Part shown: positions 43,187 through 52,478 of the stretch, piece by piece
Layout of the letters: every line of letters begins with the position of its first letter
How positions within the stretch are numbered: the first letter of the stretch is position 1
Source: Methylocaldum sp002005105
Lineage (GTDB): Bacteria; Pseudomonadota; Gammaproteobacteria; Methylococcales; Methylococcaceae
Length of the DNA: 64,000 nt
Direction of reading: 5' to 3'
NCBI RefSeq assembly: GCF_051027545.1
Contig: NZ_CP194901.1
Span: 1 to 64,000 of the forward strand
Made by a program: the position numbers and the translations under genes
The notes under the pieces: generated by a model
Told to the model about the DNA's origin: nothing
The model's database searches: none
Seen by the model: only the letters and a program-made list of their open reading frames with translations

Positions 43187-44395
43187 ATGGGCCATCTCAC
43201 CTTCCGCATCGGTGACCATATCATTTCCCACGACGACCCTCGCCTTGAAACCCTCCTGGCGAGCGTCCACGGGACGAAACAGCGTCCCTTGTGTCTGTGC
43301 CGCGATCCGGGCGTCGAGATGTACGTTGCCCGAATCAATGGACGCCATGTGATCAAACGGATGCCCAACACCGGGGCCGACCATGCCCCGACGTGCGACG
43401 CCTACGAGCCCTCGGCCGAACTCTCCGGGTTGGGGCCATTGATCGGTTCGGCCATCCAGGAGAATATTCAGGATGGGGTCACGACCCTCCGATTCGATTT
43501 CGCCCTGTCCAAGGGAAGGGGCAGACCCACCGGGACATCGTCGCCCCGCAGGGAATCCGATAGCGTGCGCACCAATGGCAACAAGCTGACATTGCGCGGC
43601 AGTCTGCATTATCTCTGGGAACAGGCCGGCTTTCATCGCTGGTCGCCCGCGATGGCCGGTAAACGCTCCTGGCACGTGATCCACAAGTTCCTCCTGCAGG
43701 CAGCCGAGGACAAGGCCGTAAAGGGCGTGCCGCTCGCCGATGTGCTGTATGTCCCGGAACCTTTTTCCAGGGAACGTATGGAGGATATCGCGCAGCGCCG
43801 GATGGCTCGGCTGAGTCAGATCTCAATGGGTGAAAGCCACGCGCAGCGACTGCTGCTCCTGATCGGCGAGGTCAAGGAAATCGCGCGCTCGCGCTGCGGG
43901 CACAAGTTGGTGGTCAAGCACCTGCCCGATTTCCCGATCACGATGGATGACGGACTTCATAACCGCCTGCGCAAACGCTTTGCCGGCGAGTTTGCCTTAT
44001 GGGACGCCGTCGACAACGCCCATCTGGTAGTGATCGGGACCTTCGGTGTCGGTCCGACCGGCGTGGCGTCCCTGGATGCCGCGGCCCTCATGGTCGTCAA
44101 CGAAAACTGGCTGCCCTTCGAGCACCTCTACGAGCAGGCGCTGATCGACCGTCTTACACAGTCCGGGCGCTCTTTCCTGAAGGGACTGCGATACAGCCTG
44201 TCGGACGACCAGCCTTTGGCGAGCGTGGTGTTGTTGGACACACAACCCCTGCCCATCGCCCTATACATCGTTCAGCCAGAGGCGGGTGAGGACTATGACG
44301 CTGCCCTCGATTCGCTTATAGCGGAAAGCAGACTCGAAGCCTGGGTGTGGCGTGCAGGCGGCGAAGCAATGCCAGAGATACCACCAGCGGATTGA
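43187..44395 (+). CDS. DUF1173-family protein
   Basis: A 402-residue cytoplasmic protein beginning MGHLTFRIGDHIISHDD. Family features: QRPLCLCRDPGVEMYVARIN, KRMPNTGADHAPTCDAYEP and the Cys/His-containing segments. DUF1173 genes are almost confined to plasmids and ICEs close to tra genes; function is unknown. The ATG at 43187 follows the lipoprotein stop by 7 bp; the longer frame overlaps that gene and is rejected. Confidence 0.8.
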   Translation: MGHLTFRIGDHIISHDDPRLETLLASVHGTKQRPLCLCRDPGVEMYVARINGRHVIKRMPNTGADHAPTCDAYEPSAELSGLGPLIGSAIQENIQDGVTTLRFDFALSKGRGRPTGTSSPRRESDSVRTNGNKLTLRGSLHYLWEQAGFHRWSPAMAGKRSWHVIHKFLLQAAEDKAVKGVPLADVLYVPEPFSRERMEDIAQRRMARLSQISMGESHAQRLLLLIGEVKEIARSRCGHKLVVKHLPDFPITMDDGLHNRLRKRFAGEFALWDAVDNAHLVVIGTFGVGPTGVASLDAAALMVVNENWLPFEHLYEQALIDRLTQSGRSFLKGLRYSLSDDQPLASVVLLDTQPLPIALYIVQPEAGEDYDAALDSLIAESRLEAWVWRAGGEAMPEIPPAD

Positions 44396-44638
44396 TCTTT
44401 CACGTTCACTAGCCGCCATTTTCCCCCAAGGGGTCAGCACCCCGCGTGACTGTTGGGTTCGCTGGTTCAGGTGATGTTGGCTATGCCCAGGAGTGCCCAA
44501 CGCATCCGGGCCTCTGCGCAGACCGAACGCCGAGTTCCTTCTTGGCATCTTCCACCGTTCTCCATGTAATGCCAGCAGCATGGCTCAAACACTCAACATC
44601 GGCGACGGGCATTGGTCTATTGGCCAGTATCTGTTTAA

Positions 44639-45824
44639 GGAAGCTCTGAATAAGTCCCTGGCCCCGATAAAATAACGCCCAACGTCCAATTTTCGACAGG
44701 TCGACCCCAGATGAAGCAACTCGGACTCAGTGCCACCGTGTTTGTGAAGAAACCGAAGCTGACCAAGCGTCAGAAATTTCTCCAGGACATGGAGCAGGTG
44801 ATTCCTTGGGCGTTGTGGACGAGCCGAATTGCACCGTACTACCCGACGGCCGGCCGGGGCAGGCGTCCCTTTCCTTTGGAGACGATGTTGCGCATCCACC
44901 TGATGCAGCACTGGTTCGGCTACTCCGATCCGGCGATGGAAGAGGCGCTGCACGACATTCCGATGCTGCGCGAGTTTGCCGGGCTGGATGCGGGCGAGGA
45001 CGCCATGCCGGATGAAACCACGATCCTCAAGTTCCGGCGCCTGTTGGAAACCCATCAGATGGCGCAAACCCTATTCGATGAAACGGCGGCCCTATTGGCG
45101 GAAAAGGGCTTATTGTTGCGTCAAGGGACCATCGTGGATGCCACCCTGATCGCCGCCCCGCCGTCCACGAAGAACCGCGAGCGGAAGCGGGATGGCGAGA
45201 TGAGTTCGACCAAGAAGGGTAACAATTACCACTTTGGCATGAAGGCGCACATCGGCGTGGATGCTGATTCAGGCTTGGTGCACACGGTGGAAGTCACCAC
45301 CGCCAAGGTGGCGGACGGGGTCATGACCGATGCCCTGTTGCACGGCGAGGAGCGGGTCGTCCTGGGCGATCGGGCCTATACCCGCAAGGACCGCAATCTG
45401 GAGGTCGAACGCCAGGAGGGCGAGCCGGTCTGGGCATTTCCCTTCAAGCGTAAGAAGGGCGAGGACTTGCCTGCGGAACAAGTGCTTCACAACCGCATGC
45501 TGGCCGCGCTGCGGGCGGTGGTCGAACACCCATTCCGGATCGTCAAACGCCAATTCGGCTATACCAAGGTCCGGTACCGGGGACTCTTCAAAAACGGGCA
45601 GCAACTCTACCTGCTGTTTGCCCTCGGCAATCTCTACCAGGTGCGGGAGGAGTTGATGGCAGCCTAGGGATCAATCCGTGCATCGTCCCGGAAAACCGGG
45701 GGCGAGGGGCGGAAAGAGCGCCGATGGCGGGCGCCAATTGGGGAGGGAAAAACGACCTTTTTCGGCTGGCAGCCCCGGCCGGTTTATCGGAGCCACCAAT
45801 AAAACGCACTTATTCAGAGCTTCC
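44639..45824 (+). mobile_element. IS5-family insertion sequence with TTAA target duplication
   Basis: The ends GGAAGCTCTGAATAAGT (44639) and ACTTATTCAGAGCTTCC (45808-45824) are perfect 17-bp inverted repeats. TTAA flanks both sides (44635-44638 and 45825-45828), the 4-bp duplication expected for IS5. One intact transposase gene lies inside. Confidence 0.93.
44711..45667 (+). CDS. IS5-family transposase
   Basis: A 318-residue DDE transposase. N-terminal DUF772-like domain (LETMLRIHLMQHWFGYSDPA), then the catalytic set: Asp in GTIVDATLIAA, Asp in VVLGDRAYTRK and Glu in VVEHPFRIVKRQFGY (the Y-(2)-R-(3)-E-(6)-K type signature). Full length and apparently intact. Confidence 0.92.
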   Translation: MKQLGLSATVFVKKPKLTKRQKFLQDMEQVIPWALWTSRIAPYYPTAGRGRRPFPLETMLRIHLMQHWFGYSDPAMEEALHDIPMLREFAGLDAGEDAMPDETTILKFRRLLETHQMAQTLFDETAALLAEKGLLLRQGTIVDATLIAAPPSTKNRERKRDGEMSSTKKGNNYHFGMKAHIGVDADSGLVHTVEVTTAKVADGVMTDALLHGEERVVLGDRAYTRKDRNLEVERQEGEPVWAFPFKRKKGEDLPAEQVLHNRMLAALRAVVEHPFRIVKRQFGYTKVRYRGLFKNGQQLYLLFALGNLYQVREELMAA

Positions 45825-46110
45825 TTAAGGAAATGAATAGCTGCATCGCACTTCGGAGAAGGTCTCTTCACTGTCGCCCCTGGTGGCGCCCTGAAGCTGG
45901 AAGCCGCACCGCCGGTCGTGGATAAGGCTATTCTTGTCTTGATTGGGTGAGAACTAGTTGCGGGACACGATCAACGCGTATGTCTGCTTGCTTACCGCGC
46001 CATCTAGCAAGCCCGGCGGTGTTACTCCGCTTAATAAACAGGGAAATATGCAGGGTAAGCCCGCTACGGGGAACAGAGGGGTTCAAATTGCCCGATGTAA
46101 TGCCCCAATC

Positions 46111-47466
46111 TTAAGGTGGTGTTCCCATCGTGCCATGGGCGGAGATCGCTTTGGCGCGCGCTTCCATTGTTTCGGCTTTGGCACTTTGCCCTTGCGCGCG
46201 ATACAGCGCCGCGAGGTTGTTGAGGCTCGTGGCCACGTCCGGATGGTCGGGGCCGAGGACCTTCTCCCGAATCGCCAACGCTTCTACCAGCGGAGCTTGG
46301 GCGTCCGGGTAACGCCCGGCTTCTCTCAACGCGCTCCCTTGCCGATTGAGATAATCCGCGCGGGGCAGCGGCTCATCCGCAGGCACAAGGTCCGCCGCCT
46401 GCCGGAAATCGTCGGCGGCTTTCCCATAGGCTAAGCGGGTGAAATTGACCTCGCCGGCTTCCGCCTTGGAGTCCGCCGCCGACAGCCGCCGCCGGTTGAG
46501 GTTCGCTTGCAGGGCCTTGGCGGCCTCTACATCCTTGTCGCTGGCCTGGTTGAGCAGGCGTTCTGCGGTATCGAAGTCCCACGCTTCCAAGGCTTTCTTC
46601 GCTTGGCGTTTGAGGGTGGCCACTTCCGTATCATCGGACGGGAGAGCCGAGAGGCGTGCGAGCTGGTCTTTGTAACGGGAGGCGATGGTCCGCAGCGTAG
46701 CGTCGAGGTCGTTCGGGGCGACCTGTTGCTGTTCGAGAATCTTGAAGAAGTTTTGCAGGGCGGCCTTGGTAACCCCGAGTTCGGCTATTAAGGCTTCAAC
46801 GCGCTCCTCACTTAACGCTCCGTAGTAATTATGCTGCTCGACTGTAGCGTGTGGGCTGTTTTGGATAACAGATCCATGAATCACGTTATCGCGGCCTGCC
46901 GCAAACCCTCCTTGGGAGGCCGAAATCGAGGGCGGTGCCGTGGCTTTCGGCGACTCCGAAAAGTGCACGTAAGCCTGCCAAAGGCCGGCCACGACTGCCA
47001 CGAACCCTGCGCCGAGAAAGGCGAGCGTCCGCTGCCGCTTTTCGTCGCTGAGCCAGCCCCACCATCTGCCGGAGACAGCGTCCCAAGGCTCAATGGCGCG
47101 GATCAGGCGCTCGACATCATAGTCAAACCGCTCCTCGCTGAGCTCGATGGCATTGCGGCCCGCCAAAGCGGCGATCGCCTCGGGGAGTTCGCGGGCCTTC
47201 GGCATGATCGCACCGTCCACCAAGACAGGAATTACCCGTTTCCTCAGTCGGAGGGCCTCATGGATTTCGGTTCTCACAAAGTCTTGGGGATCGTCCAAGC
47301 GCCGCCGGCCATTGACGTCGGCCGCGGCCAGCCATTCTCTCCCGATCAGCGCGAGCAGCACATCACACTGAGCCAGGGTCTCGGTGATGAGCCTCTCGAA
47401 CTCCTCGCCCGGGGGAATCGTATCGAGGTCCCGGAAGACGTTTGCCGCACCGAACCTAGCCCGCAT
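46111..47466 (-). CDS. TIR-TM-TPR protein, truncated at the N-terminus
   Basis: A 451-residue frame. Residues 1-125 are a TIR domain missing its first strand: it starts at RARFGAANVFRDLDTIPPGE, whereas family members begin ~25 residues earlier with a FISYRR-like strand; an in-frame TGA lies just upstream. A transmembrane helix follows (TLAFLGAGFVAVVAGLWQAY), then a GRDNVIHGSVIQNSP spacer, a helical segment and TPR repeats (ADYLNRQGSALREAGRYPDA, then HPDVATSLNNLAALYRAQGQ). Such proteins are thought to act in NAD-consuming or signalling defence. Missing the first strand probably inactivates it. Confidence 0.65.
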   Translation of the reverse strand: MRARFGAANVFRDLDTIPPGEEFERLITETLAQCDVLLALIGREWLAAADVNGRRRLDDPQDFVRTEIHEALRLRKRVIPVLVDGAIMPKARELPEAIAALAGRNAIELSEERFDYDVERLIRAIEPWDAVSGRWWGWLSDEKRQRTLAFLGAGFVAVVAGLWQAYVHFSESPKATAPPSISASQGGFAAGRDNVIHGSVIQNSPHATVEQHNYYGALSEERVEALIAELGVTKAALQNFFKILEQQQVAPNDLDATLRTIASRYKDQLARLSALPSDDTEVATLKRQAKKALEAWDFDTAERLLNQASDKDVEAAKALQANLNRRRLSAADSKAEAGEVNFTRLAYGKAADDFRQAADLVPADEPLPRADYLNRQGSALREAGRYPDAQAPLVEALAIREKVLGPDHPDVATSLNNLAALYRAQGQSAKAETMEARAKAISAHGTMGTPP

Positions 47467-47630
47467 ATTTCATCATTCCGCATCGAAGGGCAAATTGGCG
47501 GTGTAGGTTTGTCGAAAGTGGCGATACGGGACTTTGCTGGTTCGGTTATGGCGCGGATTCCGGAATGCAAGGCGCAGTGCCCCCAACCCCCGTGGTTTGT
47601 TAGCGTGCCGGGGACCGCACTCGGGCAGGG

Positions 47631-49035
47631 TCAGGTCGCCAGGAGGCGGGCGGCGGTGAGGAAGATTTCACGCAGGGGATGGTGCGAGGCCAACAGGATG
47701 CGGACGCGGCGCGTATTGCGCACCACCGAGGCGCCGATCTTGAGTAGTCTCACCCGAATCGTCGCGGCGGTTGCCCGCGCCAGCTCGGTGCCGGCGAGGG
47801 CGATCTCGCGCAGGCGCTGCATCAGCGTGTAAGCAAGGGCAGCCCACAGCAGGCGCAGCGCGTTAGCGAGGAACCGGTAGCAACTGGCGCGGGTGCCGAA
47901 GAGGTCCAGTTGCGTTTTCTTGATTCGATTTTGTTCGCCGCCTCCCTGCTGCTCACCCCTTCGGGGTTTCGCTCCAATTCGATCCATTCGAGTTGGTCGG
48001 CTTCCCCGTGGAGGCAGTAGAGCCGGTCATAGAGGGCGTCCGCCGGAAGCTCGAGATGGAGCACCGCGAACCGGGGATTGGAGCCTTGAGCGCCGAACCC
48101 CAGCCGAGTGCAGAGGCGACGCTCGATATTCCACGAGTCGGCAGCGTACTGGAATTCGTGGATACCGTGCTGCTTGATGCCGGTTTTAGCGAGAGCGACT
48201 TTGAGCTCGTCCTCCCCGGCCGCGACGGTTTTGTGCAAGCGGGTATTGCGCGGACCACGCCGACACAATAGCCCACCCACGCCGTTCGCACCCGCGCAAG
48301 AGCAACTGTCGGCAGAAGCCGGAATCGGCCCGGAAGACGATTTTGACCTCCGACCACGTCGCCCTAACCGCCGCAGCAGGAACTCAGGATCGCCCGGCCC
48401 GCTTCGCGGCGTAGATTTTCGAGGGCCTGAGATAGGCGATCAACAACTGCTCGCCGCAAACGACGTAGAGCGGCAGGAAGCAATACTGGTAATAGTACCC
48501 CTGAAAGAACCTGCCCTCCTGACCCGTGCACCGGATCATTGGTGGCGTCATAGTCGAAAATCAGCTTCTCCAGCGAGGACTGAAAGAACGCGATGAACTA
48601 AATCAGGAGTTCCTTATGGATGGCCCACGCCGTCGACCGATCCATCCGGTTCTCCAATCGGCACAAGGTGGGGCTGAAAGCCCCGGGTGAAACCCGCTCG
48701 CAAACGGTCTGCAAGGCCAGATCATGGCGAAAGGCATCGTGGTCGTTCAGGTCTTCGAAGCCTTGGCCGAGCCCATACACCCACTACCACAGGAGGCGGA
48801 GCATCGAATGGGAACAGCGGAGGGGAACGCACGAATTATCGATACGCTCGGCCACAGTCCGCAACAGACCGAGTTGCCGATCCACCTGCCGCAACAGCAA
48901 TATCCCTGCGTCGCTGGTCACATCGCCTCCCTCGAATTTCACCTCCACTCGACGCCGGCTCACTGGCGCAAACAGCTCGATTTGTCCGGTACAATGTGTC
49001 ACGGCGGAATCCTCTCCTAAATTCAGTTTCTGCAA
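47631..49035 (-). pseudogene. Decayed IS1380-family transposase
   Basis: Pieces of one transposase are spread over several frames: an N-terminal part (HCTGQIELFAPVSRRRVEVK, then GGDVTSDAGILLLRQVDRQL) at 49035-48784, a middle at 48780-48598 (ENRMDRSTAWAIHKELLI), a part at 48280-47953 and the C-terminus at ~47950-47631 (QLDLFGTRASCYRFLANALR). Multiple frameshifts make it inactive. Clean terminal repeats were not identified. Confidence 0.7.
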
Positions 49036-49249
49036 TTGAATTTTAAGAGTCTTTCGGGTTCCGCTGCTTCATTCTCGTGAAATATCCGGGCTAACTCAGC
49101 GCCTTAGGCCCCCTGCGAACTCCTGAGGAACGGCGCGGGACCAGCCCTTGCTGCCGGCCATCGCATCAGTTCCAGCCATTGTCGGGAGCAGCTATGTGCA
49201 TCGGCCTCCCATTCGATTCCGAATCAGGGACTTGAACCGGCGTTCCTGA

Positions 49250-50356
49250 CTACTTCCTGGTCGCCCAAACGTCGTACTCGACCATCGGCTTGGACTTTGT
49301 GCGCAGGAAGGCATCCGCCTGCCGCTTGCCCTCTGTGGCAGACCCAGCCTCCCTGATGGTGGTGATGCGCCAGCCGCTGCCACTGAGGGAGCTCTTGATG
49401 AGGTCCAGCGGGTCTGCATGCCTGTCTGTGATGCCGCCGAACCGGATGACCATCTTGGCATCTTCCGCGCAGACGTCTTCCGCGTTGCGCCACACCTGAC
49501 GCAGGTCTGTTGCAAAGTCCCTGGGGCTCGAATGAACGACCTGATTGCGATTGGTGTAATCGACAACTTCGGGGCCACCCACGAACCAGTTACGGAGCCA
49601 CTGATCAGGGATGTAGGTCCGCATGCCGTAGTACGGGGGTGAGGTGATCACCCAGTCGAATCGGGTTCCCGGCGCTTCTGGCTGGAGCGCATCGGCCTGC
49701 CGGCTGTCCGCCAATCGCACTGATCCCGTGATGTCGGATGACATCCCGTAGTAACGCTTCGCTCGACGTTGGATGACGGCCAAGACGTCGATGGGCTCAG
49801 GCGCAAGCCCTCGTTCCTGCCAGAAGCGTGTCGCATAGGCAGGCTTAGGGGCGTAGGTGCGGGGACATTGGTTGGAGAAATAGCTCGGGAAAGTCTTCTG
49901 CTTCGGGCCGTGCAGCGCACCAAGGACGATGCCGCGGAGCGCGATGCGGGCGTCCGTGGTGCAGTCCTCCAGGAACGCCTCCCGGAATCGACACAGCACG
50001 TCCAGCACGGTCGGGTGAAAAGCCCATTTCCAAAACTCGCTGGTCGGGATGTGGTGCACCACGCGTTCCGTCAGAATCCTGCGCGCCTCGTCGAGAATGG
50101 CATCGACGGTTGTGGACACCAGCTTCGAAGCAGTAATGGCGGCGGCAACTGGACTGGAATCCACGCCCAAGGATTGGAGGCCGACAAGTCGTGCGGCGAA
50201 ATTGGTGGTGCCCCGGCCGCAGAACGGATCGAGCACGACATCACCTGTCCGTGCTCTCCGCTTCAGGATGTTGAGCGGAAAATCGAGCGGGAACATCGTG
50301 AAATATGGGCAGATCCCATTCAGGGCAGTACTGCCAGGCAAGGAATTGCCTGTCAT
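49250..50356 (-). CDS. N4/N6-type DNA methyltransferase of the NurA-HerA operon
   Basis: A 368-residue SAM-dependent DNA methyltransferase. Motif I is DPFCGRGTT (43-51) and catalytic motif IV is TSPPYY (238-243). The start is the ATGA overlap with herA at 50356; an upstream in-frame Met at 50374 lies inside herA. No separate target-recognition subunit was found, so recognition is presumably internal (residues ~100-220). In the operon it could mark self DNA so that the NurA-HerA nuclease motor spares it; this is inference. Confidence 0.85.
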   Translation of the reverse strand: MTGNSLPGSTALNGICPYFTMFPLDFPLNILKRRARTGDVVLDPFCGRGTTNFAARLVGLQSLGVDSSPVAAAITASKLVSTTVDAILDEARRILTERVVHHIPTSEFWKWAFHPTVLDVLCRFREAFLEDCTTDARIALRGIVLGALHGPKQKTFPSYFSNQCPRTYAPKPAYATRFWQERGLAPEPIDVLAVIQRRAKRYYGMSSDITGSVRLADSRQADALQPEAPGTRFDWVITSPPYYGMRTYIPDQWLRNWFVGGPEVVDYTNRNQVVHSSPRDFATDLRQVWRNAEDVCAEDAKMVIRFGGITDRHADPLDLIKSSLSGSGWRITTIREAGSATEGKRQADAFLRTKSKPMVEYDVWATRK

Positions 50357-52467
50357 TGGTTTACCCTTATCCATGTTTTTCCGGTGGCCGGATTCTTGAA
50401 TGTGTGCCACGCTGTGGGTTGTGGTCCGTATACAGCGTTTATAGCTTTCGAAACAAGGTTGTAGGCAAACTGACGCCGGTCTTCCAGGTGTTCTGGCAGG
50501 TGATCCATCAAGAACTGTTGAACCCCATACCAAGGCATGCCGTCTGGAGACTCGAGCTTCCGACGGATGTCGTCATCTCCTCGCAATGCTTCGATAGCTC
50601 GCTGCTCGATGTTTGCCATGATATCCACCGGCTCGGCTTCTTCGGATTCGGCCTCTGCAGGATACAAAGTGCCTGCGCCCTTGGCTTCGGGGATTCTGGC
50701 CGTCGTCGCGAACTGCCTCATCCCGGAGAAGGTGCTGCGCAGCGTTTGTGCGTAGGTATGCCCGGCGGGCTGGTTGTAGTCCTGGTCCCGCATCGAGTAC
50801 ATCTTCTCGAACGACAAGGCGCGAAGGCTGATCGGATAAGGTTTGCCTCCCACTGAGCTCCAGAACACACCCTGGCCCGGGATGGGCTCGTTGAGCAGCG
50901 AGCTCAACAAGTCGTCACTGAAATGGGCGTTGGCTCGTTTCAGGGACGTAAGATCCGCTGCCGACAACAGGTGGAATATGAACCAATTGTCGCCTTGGCT
51001 CAGGATTTCGACAGGAATGCTGCCAGGCTGCTGGGTAATGAGCAGCGCGCCCAGATCGTACTTACGACCTTCCTTCACCCAGGCAACGTAGGGCTCGGCG
51101 GCCGGTGCGTTCTCGTTCAGCACCGATTGGGCCTCTTCGACGACTGCGATCGTCGGGATCGTCTTTGGATCGGCTGCTGTGAATTCCAGTTGGTTCCGGT
51201 CGAAGATCCGGCGCAAGATCAGGCCCGAGAGTACCAGTGACTGGCCGCCGCGCATCTGGGATACGTCGACGACACACAACTTCCCCTCGGAAAGCGCATG
51301 AACCAGCATGTCCATGAGCTGGCTGCTCTTGTCATGCAACATCTTCACGATATTTGTTATGTTCGCCCTAGCCGCCAAGGCCTCCGCCTCTTGCCGTTGC
51401 GGATCGAGATCGAGCAGGCGGCAAATGTCGTCGAGGGGTGTAGTGTGACCATTGGAGTCGATCAGATTGACCAACGACTCCCATCGGTCTTGCGGAAGTC
51501 CGCGCAGCTTCCGAACGTTCTGCTGCTCCTGACGTTCTGCTCCGAGCGCGATGGAGATCACATCCCCTGGGCGGAGACGGCGAATATCGAGCTTGATGCC
51601 GCCGGCAACGAACGATTGATAGAAGGGGCTTGGGTTTTTCCTGTCGGTGAAGACTACGACCTTGTCCTCCAGGGCTGGGACATCGCACAGCCCTGGACGG
51701 CCCTTGTCGTCGGGCCAGAAATATTCGCCATCTGGATCGAAGATCACCGTGCCCACGGGGACCTGCTTGCCGGCGCGCTTGGTGACGAAGGGCGTCGTCT
51801 CGTAGAGCTTCGAGAAGAGCAGCTTGTTGAGATTGGACTTCCCGAAGCCCGCTCGGGCAAAGATGAAGCTGCGGCGAGATACCAGTGACTCGATCGGGAA
51901 GCGGACTAGTACCTCCGGGTTGACGACCTGCATCCATTCTTGCGCCTGGAATGACTTGCTGCCCGCGGCGTAGATGTACTCGCCGAAGGCCAGATGACCG
52001 ATGGGCGCCCCATCGATATTGTGACCTGCGATCTCGCGCAGCACCTCATTGTTCGAAAAAGCCACCTTGCTACCAACATGGGGGAGCCGGCGATGCGAGG
52101 GGACGAAGGTCAATCCCTTCCCATTCTTGCGCAATACGCCCAACACACGGATGTTGACCCGGTACTTGAGGTATTGCTCGCGCAGGTCTTCAGGGATTGG
52201 CCGGTCTTCGCGGACTGCACGAATGTTGAACTCCTCGCCGGAGCCGAAGGACAGCTTGCCCTCCGAGGAGAAAGAGGCGATGCGGCCTAAGACGGCCTCA
52301 TCGGGCGTCTCCAACTGGACGAGAAGGAACTGCCCATGCATCGGGATGTTCTGGAACTCGTTCCGGTACGGCAGAACCAGGTCGGCATGAAACTCCATGC
52401 CTCCCTGCTGGAAGCCTCGAAAGATGCCGACGACCTGTTCCTTGGGAAAGAGCTGGATTTCTGCCAT
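50353..52467 (-). CDS. herA: HerA-like hexameric DNA translocase ATPase
   Basis: A 704-residue FtsK/HerA-superfamily ATPase (DUF87 type). An N-terminal beta-barrel (HAS) domain, Walker A ARAGFGKSN (205-212), Walker B TIAVVEEAQS (near 440) and a sensor/Arg region (LLITQQPGSIPVEILSQGDN). HerA pumps DNA with NurA. It is 11 bp after nurA and overlaps the methyltransferase gene by ATGA, so the three proteins are made together. Confidence 0.88.
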   Translation of the reverse strand: MAEIQLFPKEQVVGIFRGFQQGGMEFHADLVLPYRNEFQNIPMHGQFLLVQLETPDEAVLGRIASFSSEGKLSFGSGEEFNIRAVREDRPIPEDLREQYLKYRVNIRVLGVLRKNGKGLTFVPSHRRLPHVGSKVAFSNNEVLREIAGHNIDGAPIGHLAFGEYIYAAGSKSFQAQEWMQVVNPEVLVRFPIESLVSRRSFIFARAGFGKSNLNKLLFSKLYETTPFVTKRAGKQVPVGTVIFDPDGEYFWPDDKGRPGLCDVPALEDKVVVFTDRKNPSPFYQSFVAGGIKLDIRRLRPGDVISIALGAERQEQQNVRKLRGLPQDRWESLVNLIDSNGHTTPLDDICRLLDLDPQRQEAEALAARANITNIVKMLHDKSSQLMDMLVHALSEGKLCVVDVSQMRGGQSLVLSGLILRRIFDRNQLEFTAADPKTIPTIAVVEEAQSVLNENAPAAEPYVAWVKEGRKYDLGALLITQQPGSIPVEILSQGDNWFIFHLLSAADLTSLKRANAHFSDDLLSSLLNEPIPGQGVFWSSVGGKPYPISLRALSFEKMYSMRDQDYNQPAGHTYAQTLRSTFSGMRQFATTARIPEAKGAGTLYPAEAESEEAEPVDIMANIEQRAIEALRGDDDIRRKLESPDGMPWYGVQQFLMDHLPEHLEDRRQFAYNLVSKAINAVYGPQPTAWHTFKNPATGKTWIRVNQ

Positions 52468-52478
52468 GCTGTGCTCCC

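Larger units (their letters stand above)
44481..45960 (-). pseudogene. C-terminal part of a replication/primase-type protein, split by an IS5 element
   Basis: On the minus strand the tail ANRPMPVADVECLSHAAGIT, then WRTVEDAKKELGVRS ends at TAG 44481-44483. Across the IS5 element and its TTAA duplication the same frame continues upstream as KRPSPKCDAAIHFLKQIL. Together they form the winged-helix end seen in AAA-type primase/RepA and YfjI-like proteins. The frame is lost beyond about 45960 (in-frame stop), so the rest of the gene is missing. Confidence 0.6.

Noticed and set aside
18543..44395. An integrase, replication initiator or oriT inside the transfer region
   Set aside because: No tyrosine/serine recombinase or Rep protein was recognised, and no oriT could be identified without comparison, so plasmid versus ICE status is left open.
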